The notes beneath the pieces were generated by a model that worked only from the letters and a program-made list of their open reading frames with translations, was not told where the DNA came from and did not search any database. Position numbers and translations under genes: made by a program. Source: Icerya purchasi (taxonomy: Eukaryota; Arthropoda; Insecta; Hemiptera; Monophlebidae). Taken from it: a DNA stretch of 64,000 bases. Every line of letters starts with the position of its first letter. Within the stretch, counting starts at the first letter, position 1. The stretch spans positions 539,122,315-539,186,314 of the forward strand of contig CM077115.1 in the NCBI GenBank assembly GCA_039619475.1, read 5' to 3'. Positions 45,136 through 55,246 of the stretch are shown here, piece by piece.

Positions 45136-45345
45136 CGAATTAGAAGACATCGTGCGCACGGACCCTGGAGAAAATTGAAAAAAAAATCGATAAGTCATTA
45201 AATTTTATATTTCTTATTTCTTTTGCGATCGTATTTATTCTCGTATATGTATTCGTCAGTCAGTTGTCAGTCTTGATCTTATTTTAATTTGTTTTTCACG
45301 GTATTTATTATTTGTCCGGTCAAAATTTTAGTAAATTAAAGTAAG

Positions 45346-47394
45346 ATGGAAAAAGACCAATTGGCAGGGATCACGATGCGACACCGGCAGTATCGCGAGC
45401 CCACTACAATTCCTGAAGACTCCAGCGACGACGGATATGCGACAACTTCCGTGGTCGCTGATAGGTCAATGGACGACGACCCGGAGGCATATTTACCTCC
45501 AAGTCAGACCAACAGGATTGTAGAGGACCAAAGTCAGTCCCTTTTAGAATATTTCAAAAGGTTAAGTGAAAAATTCGATAAACAGAGTGAAAACGTAAAT
45601 AATAAATTAGATGAACCAAATAATAAATTAGATGAACCAAATAATAAATTCGATGAACAGAATAAAAAATTCGATGAACTAAAAGAAGAAATAAAAAGCG
45701 ATAACAATAATTTAAAAGATGAAATTAAGGGCCTTGCCGATAAGTTGGAATTGACCAGGGGGGAGCTGCAATCTTCGGTCAAAAACGTCGAATCTCGTGT
45801 GCAGGAGCACAATTTGGAATTAAAAAATATTAAAATAAACATATCTGAGACGGCGACTATTTTAAAAAATGATATTTCGAAAGTGGCTAACGATCTTGAT
45901 CGGGAAAAGACTGTTGTGTCTCGGATCGGACAAGACGTGGGCCGAATAAAAAACGAGATCGAACAAAATTTGGTTAATAAAGTAAAAATTATAAAAGACG
46001 ATGTCGAGAAAAAATTAGAAGAAATAAATGATCGTACACAGCTCACCACTGGTCAAGACATCAGTGACTTAAGGGAACGGCTCGGGGTCGTGGAATATCA
46101 ACAAAAAGAGTGCCGTAACACCAGTCAGGTTCAGACACATTATCGGACGACACATTTTAGTGAAGCGGAGGTTCGTGGATATGGCGGTAAATACGCTAAA
46201 ATCCATATAATGGAGTTTATAGAAGGTGTTGAGAAGGTGATAAGGGCCAGCGGAGGAATGAAAGTAAGAGAAAGTATATCGATTGTTATAGACCGAATGG
46301 ATGGTACTCCCCTCGAGTGGGCGCGTATATTTTTGGAGCATTGTGAGACGTGGGACGAGGTTAAATCGAAACTCATCGAGAATTTTTGGAGCGAGAGGGA
46401 TCAGCTCGAGGTACGCCAGAAATTGTATTCTCCGGCTGAGCGATGTGCGCAAGGGCACAGCATAGAGCACTATCTTATTCAATGGATGAATCGCGTGCGG
46501 TACTTACAACCTCCGATTCCGGATAAAGAGTTTGTACAGATTATGATCAAGAAATATAGCAAAGATATTCAACGGTTGCTTCTAGTGATGAAAAATGGAT
46601 CCGCGGCGGAATTTTACGAGAATATCCGCGTGATAAATAGACAGGGATGTGTGCGAGAGGAAGATCCGAGAGAGAAAGGCCCCGAAAGCTGGACATCGCG
46701 AGTCAACAACGTACGTATATCGTCTTCAGGAGCGTATAACAGGGCGGAACGTGCACAACCGGACAGAGGTATGCTGGAGAACCACCGCAGGATCTGTATG
46801 CCCGTGATGAACAACCACCAGCTCATCGGTGAGGGTAATCTATTCCAGCTCACTAGATATAAGTTAAAATACCCAGGTCGCGGAGCAGAACGCAACGTCG
46901 TTGGATACTGTTATAAGGAGAAATCAGTTAGAGATCTAAAAACATGTATTTCTAATGAACAGGCCAAGTTAGGAACTATGATAGTATTGTCAATAGGGAT
47001 GACGGATCTTAAACTACGTCGGCCGGTGGATCAGGTATTTATGGACGTAATGGAATTGCTGAATTTGCTTTGGTCGCGTGGAGTTACGAATGTATTATTT
47101 TTTACGGTACTGCCTCTGATCTCGCGGCAAAATATCGCAGAACACTGGAGGGCAGTCAGACAACTGAATGAAAAAATAGCGTCAATTCGTGATGAGAGGG
47201 TTACGATTGTTGATCTTTTCAACGAGTTTGTAATTCCACCGGTCGTGTCTGCCGTTAATAATTCGGAAGATGCCCTAACTAAATGTAATTCACGTTTATA
47301 TGATAGTTTCGATCGCAACGGCGTTTGTTGTTTTAGCCGTGATGGTCTGAATCTAATTTACAGTAAATTACAGGAGTTTTTTCGGCGAGGCTGA
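45346..47394 (+). CDS. gag: Gag with coiled coil and C-terminal SGNH-like domain
   Basis: This is a 682-residue structural protein of the second LTR element. Residues about 60-260 form an extended coiled coil with short repeats (NNKLDEPNNKLDEPNNKFDE). A capsid-like block follows (YGGKYAKIHIMEFIEGVEKV, EWARIFLEHCETWDEVKSKL, about 280-420). There is no CCHC knuckle. Residues about 505-682 instead look like an SGNH/GDSL hydrolase fold: a GRGAERNVVGYCYKEKSVRD block where 'GDS' is expected (511-513), VLSIGMTDL (551, for 'GxND'), FFTVLPLI, VTIVDLFNEF, and DRNGVCCFSRDGLNLIYSKL (656 onward, where 'DG.H.S..G' is usual). Ser, Asn and His of the active site are all replaced, so it is probably not an enzyme. 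The frame is intact, and pol follows in another frame. Confidence 0.8.
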   Translation: MEKDQLAGITMRHRQYREPTTIPEDSSDDGYATTSVVADRSMDDDPEAYLPPSQTNRIVEDQSQSLLEYFKRLSEKFDKQSENVNNKLDEPNNKLDEPNNKFDEQNKKFDELKEEIKSDNNNLKDEIKGLADKLELTRGELQSSVKNVESRVQEHNLELKNIKINISETATILKNDISKVANDLDREKTVVSRIGQDVGRIKNEIEQNLVNKVKIIKDDVEKKLEEINDRTQLTTGQDISDLRERLGVVEYQQKECRNTSQVQTHYRTTHFSEAEVRGYGGKYAKIHIMEFIEGVEKVIRASGGMKVRESISIVIDRMDGTPLEWARIFLEHCETWDEVKSKLIENFWSERDQLEVRQKLYSPAERCAQGHSIEHYLIQWMNRVRYLQPPIPDKEFVQIMIKKYSKDIQRLLLVMKNGSAAEFYENIRVINRQGCVREEDPREKGPESWTSRVNNVRISSSGAYNRAERAQPDRGMLENHRRICMPVMNNHQLIGEGNLFQLTRYKLKYPGRGAERNVVGYCYKEKSVRDLKTCISNEQAKLGTMIVLSIGMTDLKLRRPVDQVFMDVMELLNLLWSRGVTNVLFFTVLPLISRQNIAEHWRAVRQLNEKIASIRDERVTIVDLFNEFVIPPVVSAVNNSEDALTKCNSRLYDSFDRNGVCCFSRDGLNLIYSKLQEFFRRG

Positions 47395-47576
47395 GTCGTA
47401 ATTTCGTCCGATCGACCCAGCCGCCTTGTTCCTTTGCGGACGTATCAGGAAAAACTCGTTGTTCATCTGGTTATAGTGTTAAGAATCCGCAGTAGAATTG
47501 TCATACCGTAAGTCAGGAATATTTTTCCGGTGCTCAACTCGTTCATAAATCTGTCGTCCCGTCGATCGACGTTTGC

Positions 47577-50321
47577 GTGGCGGACCAACCGTACCGAGCT
47601 ATAGTTGACTCAGGATCGGAAATCACCGCGATCTGTAGCGATATCTGGGAGTCGATAAGGAACGCCGCTGGTAAGAATATTTTTCCGGTGCTTCCTGCGA
47701 GTAATATAAAAATTTTGGGCGCGTGCGGGAAAGCGAGGAAGGTCGTACGTATCCAGGTACTAGCAACCATTAAAATTAATAATTTTGACTATTCTTGTAA
47801 ATTAATCGTTGTTTCTGGTCTGAACGTGCCGATTATTTTAGGAACAGATTTTTTAACGTCTTACCGGGCAACTTTAGATTTCGTCTCGTTGTCTCTAACG
47901 TTAACGTCCGATGGTGTGTCGCAATGCGTAAAATTTGTGGATGTTACGGAAGAATGGAACAGCATAGACGTTCTGAAGGATGACTCCGACGATGAGCTGG
48001 GACCGTCTTTCTTTATTCAAGAGATCGCGCCGGCAAATCAGTCGATTTTGGAACGCCTTGCGGACTGCGTGAACAAGTCGGAGTTTTCGGTGCCTCTCCG
48101 CCCAGCATTATTAAAGTGTTTGAGCGAAGGATCCCGAGTGTTTTCAGATTTGCCGGGACTATGCAACCGTTATGTGCATCGCATAACCGTGAAAGAGCAC
48201 GAAGTATTCCACCGGATGAGAAATTACCCGATCCCGGTGTCGAAACGAGAGGACGTTGGGCGTGAGATTTCCCGTATGGTAGATGCCGGTATGATTAGAG
48301 CCTCCTCCTCGCCGTATGTCTCGCCGTTAGTTCCGGTATTTAAAAAGGATGGCAGTGTGAGATTGTGTTTAGATGCAAGAGACATAAATAAAATCATAGT
48401 GGCAGAAAACAATCAGCCGCTCCCGATAGACGAGTTGTTCTGTCGCTTTCCGAATTTCTCGGTAATGTCCAGCCTCGACTTGGTTGCGAGCTTTATGCAA
48501 GTGCAGCTCCACGAGGAGTCTCAGATGTATACGGCATTTATTTTTGAAGGTCGGTGCTACGAGTTCAACGTGGTGCCGTTTGGACTGAAAGTTAGCACCA
48601 GTGCCTTTGTCAGAGCTTTAGATTTCGTACTTTTACCTCGGTGTGCCAATTTTGTTCTGGCGTATGTGGACGACATCGTAGTTTTATCGAAATCAGAAGA
48701 GGAACACGTTCGTCATTTGTCGATTATTTTACGAGAATTGTCAGAAGCCGACATGACAGTTAGCTTAAAGAAGTCCGTTTTTGCGAGGAAGGAGTTAGAC
48801 TTTGTCGGTTATAGACTTTCTACCGCAGGCATTTCTATGCAGTCTGAAAAGGTGCAGAAAATAAAAAACTTTCCGGGACCTATGAATAAGGACCAGGTTT
48901 TATCGTTCCTCGGCATGTGCAACTTTTACCGTAAATTCATCAACTCATACGCCGATTTAATCCAGCCCGTTTCGAGTCTGGTCGGTGGCGGGGTACCGTT
49001 TGTCTGGTCTGGTGAGCATGATCAGGCTTTTAAAAATTTTAAAGAAGCTTTTTCGGAATACATTAAGCTCCAGGTACCCGATTACAATAAGGAGTTCGTA
49101 ATCTGCTCAGATGCTTCGAACAGAGCGGTCGGAGGGTCTTTATCTCAGGTGGATGATAATAAATGTCCAAGACCCATAATGTTCGTGAGCAGACTACTTA
49201 CTGGAGCCGAAAAAAATTATTTTACTACGGAAAAAGAACTTTTGGCTATTGTTTTTTGTTTGAAAAAATTTCGTATTATGGTAGAAGGTCACCCGATAAT
49301 TATTCTTACGGATCATTTGAGCCTTAAATTTTTAAACGAATCAAGGTGGAAAAATTCTCGACTTACGCGGTGGATGCTTTATTTGCAGAACTTTGATTTG
49401 CGGATGGAGCATTTGCCGGGTAAGGAGAATATTGTAGCAGACATGCTCACCAGAAACCTAAGACGAGACGGTGATTCGCAAAAAGACTGTGCTTTGATTA
49501 CCTTTTTGGTCGATAAAAAACTAAATTGTGTGAGAGAATTGTTTTGCGATTTACCCACCGAACAGAGGAGAGATAAATCCTGGACATGTGTTTTCAAAAA
49601 TTATAAAGAATCCGCGAAATTACAGAGATTTTATCATATACATTCCGATCTTTTATTTTTTCGCCGCTCTGCTCAAGAATCTTGGCAACTCTGTATCCCA
49701 TCAGCACATGTCGAGGAATTAGTCTGGTTTTATCATATAAATTATGCGCACCCGGGGCAATTACGTATGCATCTTTTGCTTTCACGCACGTGCCACTTTC
49801 CCAGAATGCGTCAATCCATCAATAGCGTAATTCGACGCTGTGACCTGTGTAAAATGTTTAAACCTTTTACACAGCCCGCGGTGGGGCCGATGTCAAGCTA
49901 CGAGCCGTATCGTCCCCTTGATGTGGTGACAGTGGACGTTTTTGGACCTTTGCCAGTTGTGAAAGGAATGTGTCAGCTGTTTGTCATGTTTGATGTGTTT
50001 TCGAAGTTCGTACGCTTGTATCCGATGAAGAAACTATCGAGTAAAAACATCTTGGTTAAGGTCAGTGATTTTGTTAGATCTGTAGGTCTCATGCGTGTTA
50101 TCGTTTCCGACAATGCGACGATTTTCCGTAGTCGGCAGTGGAGTAGATACTTCGAGGAGAGAGAAGTAGAGGTGAGACACATTTCGGCATATTGCCCTAA
50201 GAATAATCCTACAGAACGAGTCAATTTAGAGCTTGGCAAAGCAATAAGGGCTTTGTGTCACCGACGACACACCGACCGGTTGACACACATCAAGGGGATA
50301 GACGCTTGCTTAAATAGTTAG
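47577..50321 (+). CDS. pol: Pol: protease, RT, RNase H, integrase (ends at in-frame stop)
   Basis: Polyprotein of the second LTR element. The open frame actually begins at 47496, without an ATG; 47577 is a GTG. Aspartic protease: DSGSEI (D11, counted from 47577) and ILGTDFL. RT: RLCLDARDINK, then VVPFGLKVS and YVDDIVV (363-369). RNase H: ICSDASNRAVGGSL (about 512). Integrase: HINYAHPG and RRCDLCK (HHCC zinc site, about 720-760), VDVFGP (D787), VSDNAT (D845) and TERVNLELGK (E880), with correct D-35-E spacing. The frame is -1 relative to gag, but stops lie between them, so expression is unclear. A TAG at 50319-50321 cuts off the integrase C-terminus, which continues in frame. Confidence 0.9.
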   Translation: MADQPYRAIVDSGSEITAICSDIWESIRNAAGKNIFPVLPASNIKILGACGKARKVVRIQVLATIKINNFDYSCKLIVVSGLNVPIILGTDFLTSYRATLDFVSLSLTLTSDGVSQCVKFVDVTEEWNSIDVLKDDSDDELGPSFFIQEIAPANQSILERLADCVNKSEFSVPLRPALLKCLSEGSRVFSDLPGLCNRYVHRITVKEHEVFHRMRNYPIPVSKREDVGREISRMVDAGMIRASSSPYVSPLVPVFKKDGSVRLCLDARDINKIIVAENNQPLPIDELFCRFPNFSVMSSLDLVASFMQVQLHEESQMYTAFIFEGRCYEFNVVPFGLKVSTSAFVRALDFVLLPRCANFVLAYVDDIVVLSKSEEEHVRHLSIILRELSEADMTVSLKKSVFARKELDFVGYRLSTAGISMQSEKVQKIKNFPGPMNKDQVLSFLGMCNFYRKFINSYADLIQPVSSLVGGGVPFVWSGEHDQAFKNFKEAFSEYIKLQVPDYNKEFVICSDASNRAVGGSLSQVDDNKCPRPIMFVSRLLTGAEKNYFTTEKELLAIVFCLKKFRIMVEGHPIIILTDHLSLKFLNESRWKNSRLTRWMLYLQNFDLRMEHLPGKENIVADMLTRNLRRDGDSQKDCALITFLVDKKLNCVRELFCDLPTEQRRDKSWTCVFKNYKESAKLQRFYHIHSDLLFFRRSAQESWQLCIPSAHVEELVWFYHINYAHPGQLRMHLLLSRTCHFPRMRQSINSVIRRCDLCKMFKPFTQPAVGPMSSYEPYRPLDVVTVDVFGPLPVVKGMCQLFVMFDVFSKFVRLYPMKKLSSKNILVKVSDFVRSVGLMRVIVSDNATIFRSRQWSRYFEEREVEVRHISAYCPKNNPTERVNLELGKAIRALCHRRHTDRLTHIKGIDACLNS

Positions 50322-50726
50322 CCTAGTCCGGTTACGAAACACGTTCCGAGTCAAGTCATGTTCGGAGGAGCCCTATCCGACCTGGTTACGAGAACGGTTG
50401 ATTTCCCGACACTGGCGTCTGCCAAGAGTCACGAGGACATCATCGAATCGGTAAGGAACCAGATTAAAAACAGTAACCTAAAAAGAAAGAGTAAACATGA
50501 TGATTCTAATCAGCTAAAAGAATATGTAATAGGCGATAGGGTCTTCATAAAAAAACACGTTCTCTCCTGTCGCGCGCGTAAACGTATGAAAAAACTCGAA
50601 CTATTATTTGTCGGACCATATGAGGTCATTGGAAAAATACATAACAATGCTTATCGTCTTGTGAATCTCGCCAATCGCAGTGATGTCGTCGTCAGAAACA
50701 TTGTCGACCTTAGGCCTGCACTTTAA
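50322..50726 (+). pseudogene. Integrase C-terminal part beyond the in-frame stop
   Basis: It is in the same frame as pol and directly follows the TAG. It contains PSPVTKHVPSQVMFGG, the usual segment after the integrase core in gypsy elements. A basic linker and a C-terminal SH3-like chromatin/DNA-binding block follow (DRVFIKK, LFVGPYEVIGK, RLVNLANRS). The natural pol stop is at 50724-50726. Confidence 0.8.
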
Positions 50727-53700
50727 TTACAAGATTGTTCAGTGTACTGTACGTTTATTTATTTTTCTATAGTTTTCTCGGTCTTCGTTATTGCGATATA
50801 CTCAACGATTTAGGCACGACGGACGATATGGACGACATATCCCGTGATGCGATTTGTTTCATAATTGAAGATACGTTACGCGGAAAAAAGAAACGGTTAG
50901 CGATATGGTTTTCTCGCGATATCCGACGAATATTAGCCTGTAGTTCGAGTGAATAACCGTTCGTGCGATTTGTTTGATCGATATGTCAGATTTTGAACCA
51001 TACTGCGCTCTTGAGTCGGTTGGAGGTAGGCAGGACAACGCGACGAAGTAACATTACGGTTTATATTTAATTTATTTCGTGCCGATGTTATGTCGCGGAG
51101 ATGTTCTCACTCGCGTGCGCGGTTCGGATGACGAGTTGCGATTTTCGCTTGTCGTCCGACGTTTTGCGATTTTTTATGGTTATGCGACGCGTGATTTCTT
51201 CCGCTGTCCGACCTTTATTAAAATAACCTGGATGTGTCTTAACGCCTGGCGTTTGGTTATGTTTCTTATGTTGTCGGCGTTTTCGAATTTCGTTGTTCGG
51301 CCGACGATTTCCGGTTTTGTTTATCGTCCGACGATTTGCGATTCCCGCTTGTGGTTGGATGATTTGGATATTCTTTAACCATGTCTACTGTCAGGTGAAA
51401 TTTTCCCGATATTGTTTATTGTCCGATGATTTGCGATTTTCTGATCATCGGCGTGCGATTTGTTATTTTCCGATTATCGTGGTGCGATTTGTTAATTTTT
51501 TGATCATCGTTGTGCGATTTGTCATTTTTACGATTATCGTCGTGCGATTTGCGATTTTTTACGATTATCGTCGTGCGATTTGCGATTGCCGACGATCTCC
51601 GATTTTTTGTTGTTTATCGTCCTATATTTACGGTTGATTAAATCGGTCGACGATTTTGTTTGTTTGTCCGTTCGATTTACGAGTTGAGTTGTCGTTGGAC
51701 GATTTCTATGTTAATTCACATTTGTGTTTGTGTTTCGTTTTTTTTTTTTGTATTTATTGTTTTGCAATGGTGTGATTTGTCGCAATGGAAAGCGGTTGGA
51801 ATATTTAAAAAATCGGTGTGTACCGTGCAACGAAAAGTTTGCGGCTTTGTTTACGTATTTTGTTTTATTCTTTTGCGATTAATTTGTTCGTATTGCGGTC
51901 TTCGGATATCGCGTGCGATTCCCGCACGTTTCGTTTCGCAAACGTACTATAGGTTAATTTATCAATTCTTGAGCGTGTGTGAGAGTGGTGTGCGTGTATA
52001 TCCGGTGCATATGAAGCGATATGTCTTCACGACCGAAGTTTTATACGCTCCACGGAGAATTGTTTGCATTAATGTTTTGTTTTCTCCTGTTCGTTTTGGA
52101 AGTTCGGTTTGTTACGTTGATCAGAATCTTCATGGTTGTCCTCCTAATAGTCGTTTCTGGCATGATTTCATTTATCTATCCTGTTTACTGTTTGTCCTTT
52201 GTATTTTTTTCCTCATTTCGGTTGGAGTCCTCAGCGAGTCTCTTTCGTTTTTTTTTGGTGTTTCGTGTTTCGGGTCGCGCCCGATGGCTCGGCTTTACTT
52301 TGGATTGGTAATCGCTTTGCACAGTCGAGCATAGGTTGTTTTTGTCGTTTTCTTGAGATGTTCGTTGACTGCGTCCACCGTTTCGGGGTGTGCGTGTGCA
52401 TATATTGCTAGCTTTTGTTGTGGGACCATGGTGGTGCCCTTGTCGTTTGGTGTTTAGTCGGGTGTATGCACACGGCACCGGGTATCGTTCCTGAGTATCT
52501 TGTTCCTATGAATGATCAACGTGATTTTCGGTCTGTTTGCACTAGCGGCTTGGAGTAGCTAGGTGCGTGGTTTTCGTCAACCATCTTTTTGTTCGTTCGT
52601 TTTATTTCTCCGTGGATCGAATCGTCGGTGAGGTGATCGCTGTGAGACCTTTCTGTAATGGTCGTTTTAGGCGTTTGCGCGTATTATTTAATTGTTTTGT
52701 TAGTTGTTAGCTGCTTTTTCAATTATAATCGTTTAGGCCAGTATGATGTTGCGTGGCGACGATATATGTTTATATTTATGTCTATAAGGGATTATTTTAT
52801 TTTATTTCGTGGTTTTCGCGGACTATTGGCTCCGAATAGGATCTATTGATTTATTTTGTTTTCCTCGTCCGTTCTTTTTCTCCGCTTCTACCACTAAAGG
52901 CGGAAACTCTGGCGCGTTGTTCATATTTCTAGTACGGGGTATGAACCATCGAATTTTGTTTCTCCATTCAAATCAATTCAGATTCCCCGATCGGATTATT
53001 CCGTTCCCACTTCTACTCCTAATCTCTCCTCCTACTCTCCTTACATTATTTTTCTTTTCTTTCTCATTCGTACCTATCCTCAATATTTCATTTGATCGTC
53101 AATTCGACGGATCGGTAGGGGGTCTGAGAAGAGTATACCTGGTACTCCGGTGAGCTATATTTTATATACATGTATTCTTATCTTGTGGTCCGAGCGATTG
53201 GTGTTGTGGGTAGCAGATAATGCATACGGCCATAGCGTCCGATGGAAGTCTTGGGTGTGCCACAGAGTAGGAATAATTTTAAATCGGTTGGATTTGATGG
53301 CCACCGATTATAGTAGGCGAGTGGGTCTTTGGAAACCCGAGACCGTTGAACTCGACCGACAGGCACATGTTTGCCGTTAAGCCATTCGTGCTTACTGACA
53401 CGGAGTACCTAGGTAAAATTGTAATGCGACTGGAATCTCTATCCGTGATCGCGATTTATTGACGAATTTTAATTTCCCGTATTGTGATTGACATATTTAT
53501 TTTCGTGTTTCTAGCGTCGCCTAAATGATATATGTATATTTCTTCTTCTCTTGATCTTGCTGTTCCTACCGAGGAACTCACATTTTAAGAGAAATACTAT
53601 AGCAACAAAAGTATTCTCAGAACGCCGTGCTTACAGTGGTAGTGTTCCTTACTTGTTTCTTCTCTTATCTATTTCGTTTTTACAACTTTTCCGTTTCTCC

Positions 53701-54080
53701 TTTTGATTTCACGGTTGTGCCATCTATTTCTCTTTTCCTAACCTACTCTGGAGTCAGGGATGCGATGTCGATCCACGAGCTAAAATTATATTTATGTTGA
53801 ATTCGACTTCTTTTATTATTGCAATTTAGCTGTTTGAATTGTTAAAATTTCAATGAATTGTTTTAAGCCTTAAGCTCCTGAAGTTTCAATTCTGGTCATG
53901 ACCTGGTGTGGTCCCTGTGGTGAATTTAGGTGTGTAGTATGTTCGGGATAAATGAGAGTGCGTGTGGGGACGCGAACGGTGGAGTCTTGTCATAGTTCTG
54001 TTTCTCGGCAATGATGGGTCGAATCCGTCGAATCTCTAGCACTTGAGTTCTCATCCAAAAACCTGCTTTTTTGGATGAAA
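50727..54080 (+). other. 3.4-kb unassigned region between pol and the 3' LTR
   Basis: Internal to the LTR element, where env or long untranslated sequence would lie. Several open frames of 60-220 codons occur (for example 50735-50956 and 51660-52334). None shows a signal peptide plus glycoprotein layout, a furin-type site or a known motif; the longest is Cys/Phe-rich because of T/G-rich composition. The region is richer in CG dinucleotides than the AT-rich window. It includes a 30-bp tandem repeat block at 51430-51600. I see no env. Confidence 0.5.
51430..51600 (+). repeat. ~30-bp tandem repeats (GTGCGATTTG units)
   Basis: GTGCGATTTG starts at 51453, 51482, 51512, 51542 and 51573, spacing 29-31 bp, each followed by a variable T-run and GATTATCGT or GATCATCG. 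Weaker relatives extend to about 51140. The array lies in the unassigned 3' region of the LTR element. Confidence 0.8.
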
Positions 54081-54095
54081 ATGGAGGTGGGGCTA
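54081..54095 (+). promoter_or_regulatory. Polypurine tract
   Basis: The purine-rich ATGGAGGTGGGGCTA directly precedes the TGTAACGG start of the 3' LTR; this is where plus-strand DNA synthesis would be primed. Confidence 0.75.
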
Positions 54096-55246
54096 TGTAA
54101 CGGATTCGATACCTATAGCGCTATCTTTTAGCGGTGTTCGAATTATAAAAATATATTTCGTTGTTGAAATCATTTATTTCGTGATTTATCGAACACCGCG
54201 TTTTATTCGACGTAATCGCGGATCGTAGTGGGTATCGGAGATGCTTATCGGCTAAAATCGAAATTCCCGGGCACGGTCGAACGGACGGCTGTGTCAGGTG
54301 AGACTGTGTGCGTGTGTATTGTTGGTAGCGGCCGATAGTGGAGAGTACTCTACGGGTCCGAGGTGAGTGCGCGTCGGGTAGCAGCTGAGCCGAGAACATT
54401 GAGCTGAGGGAAGTTTGTGAAATCCGTAGTCGCTTTATAACACGGGTTATATAAAATATTCTAGAAAATTCGACGGCGTTCGAATTAATTGATAAGGTAC
54501 GGGGTAATTTCAGCGATTCAACTATGTCGCTTGGAATAGCCCATCGTGTACCGAGATCGTCGTGTGTGCATGACACTATATCACGAGAGTGAATTAATTC
54601 GTTGTTCAGTCAATAATGGTCGATCGTTTAATTTAGTGGTAAAATCACGTCGTTACGTGTATCTATTTTTTACCCTAGTCATCGCTAATTTCCGCATATA
54701 TCTATTGCAATTTGGACCAAAATTTCGTTTTCTGTTTAATTGTAATGTTTGGAATTTGTTTCCCCTGTGTTTTTTCTTCTTTCTTTTTTGTAAATTTTGT
54801 TTAAATACACGCGTTTTTATAGAAGGCTTCTTATTGGACAAGTGGTGAGCCCGTGGCATCTCCAACGCGGAGACTCACGCTACGCCTTCGAACGGCGTAT
54901 TTTTCGCGAATTTTTTTTATATAATTTTTTTTTATCTCGTAATAAAAGCCTAGAGCTCTGCGCGGCAGAGTGTCTAACCGGTGGTGACAAGCCGTTCTTG
55001 TCTCTGGCGCCCGATATTTTGTTTAAAATTAAATAAGGATCGACGGAATTTATATTAAATAGCTTCCCCGAAAAGGATCGACTGAATTTGTGTCAAATAT
55101 AAAAAAAAAGGGTTTTTCGAAAACAGGGAATCGAAAGTTAGATTCATATCAAATGGCATCCGGAACAGAGTGACCAAAATTCAGATTTGTAATAAATGGC
55201 TCCCGTAACAGGAACAGCCTAATCGGGGATATCAGATTTATAATAA
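54096..55246 (+). repeat. 3' LTR of the second LTR element
   Basis: About 1.15 kb, starting TGTAACGG. It is nearly identical to the 5' LTR outside the LINE. It ends at ATTTATAATA where the 5' LTR has ATTTGTAACA, then runs into an (AT)n tract. The small open frames within it are repeated in the other LTR and look non-coding. Confidence 0.85.

Larger units (their letters stand above)
39850..55246 (+). mobile_element. Gypsy-type LTR element with Gag-SGNH fusion (LINE in 5' LTR)
   Basis: The LTRs are about 1.15 kb (39850-45112 once the LINE at 40157-44260 is discounted, and 54096-55246). They start TGTAACGG and are nearly identical. A primer-binding-site-like TGGCGGCCCGAACCGAGG follows the 5' LTR, and a purine tract (AAAATGGAGGTGGGG) precedes the 3' LTR. 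The order gag, protease-RT-RNase H-integrase is that of Ty3/gypsy. There is no env, and 3.4 kb lies between pol and the 3' LTR. It appears to have inserted in an AT repeat, so the duplication (TATAT-like) is ambiguous. One stop in pol and one LINE insertion disable it. Confidence 0.85.

Noticed and set aside
45534..46482. Minus-strand frames opposite gag
   Set aside because: Shadows of the coiled-coil and capsid coding sequence on the other strand.
51660..52334. 224-codon Cys/Phe-rich frame considered as an envelope protein
   Set aside because: No signal peptide, cleavage site or fusion-peptide layout is visible; overlapping frames are also open and the composition follows the T/G-rich DNA.
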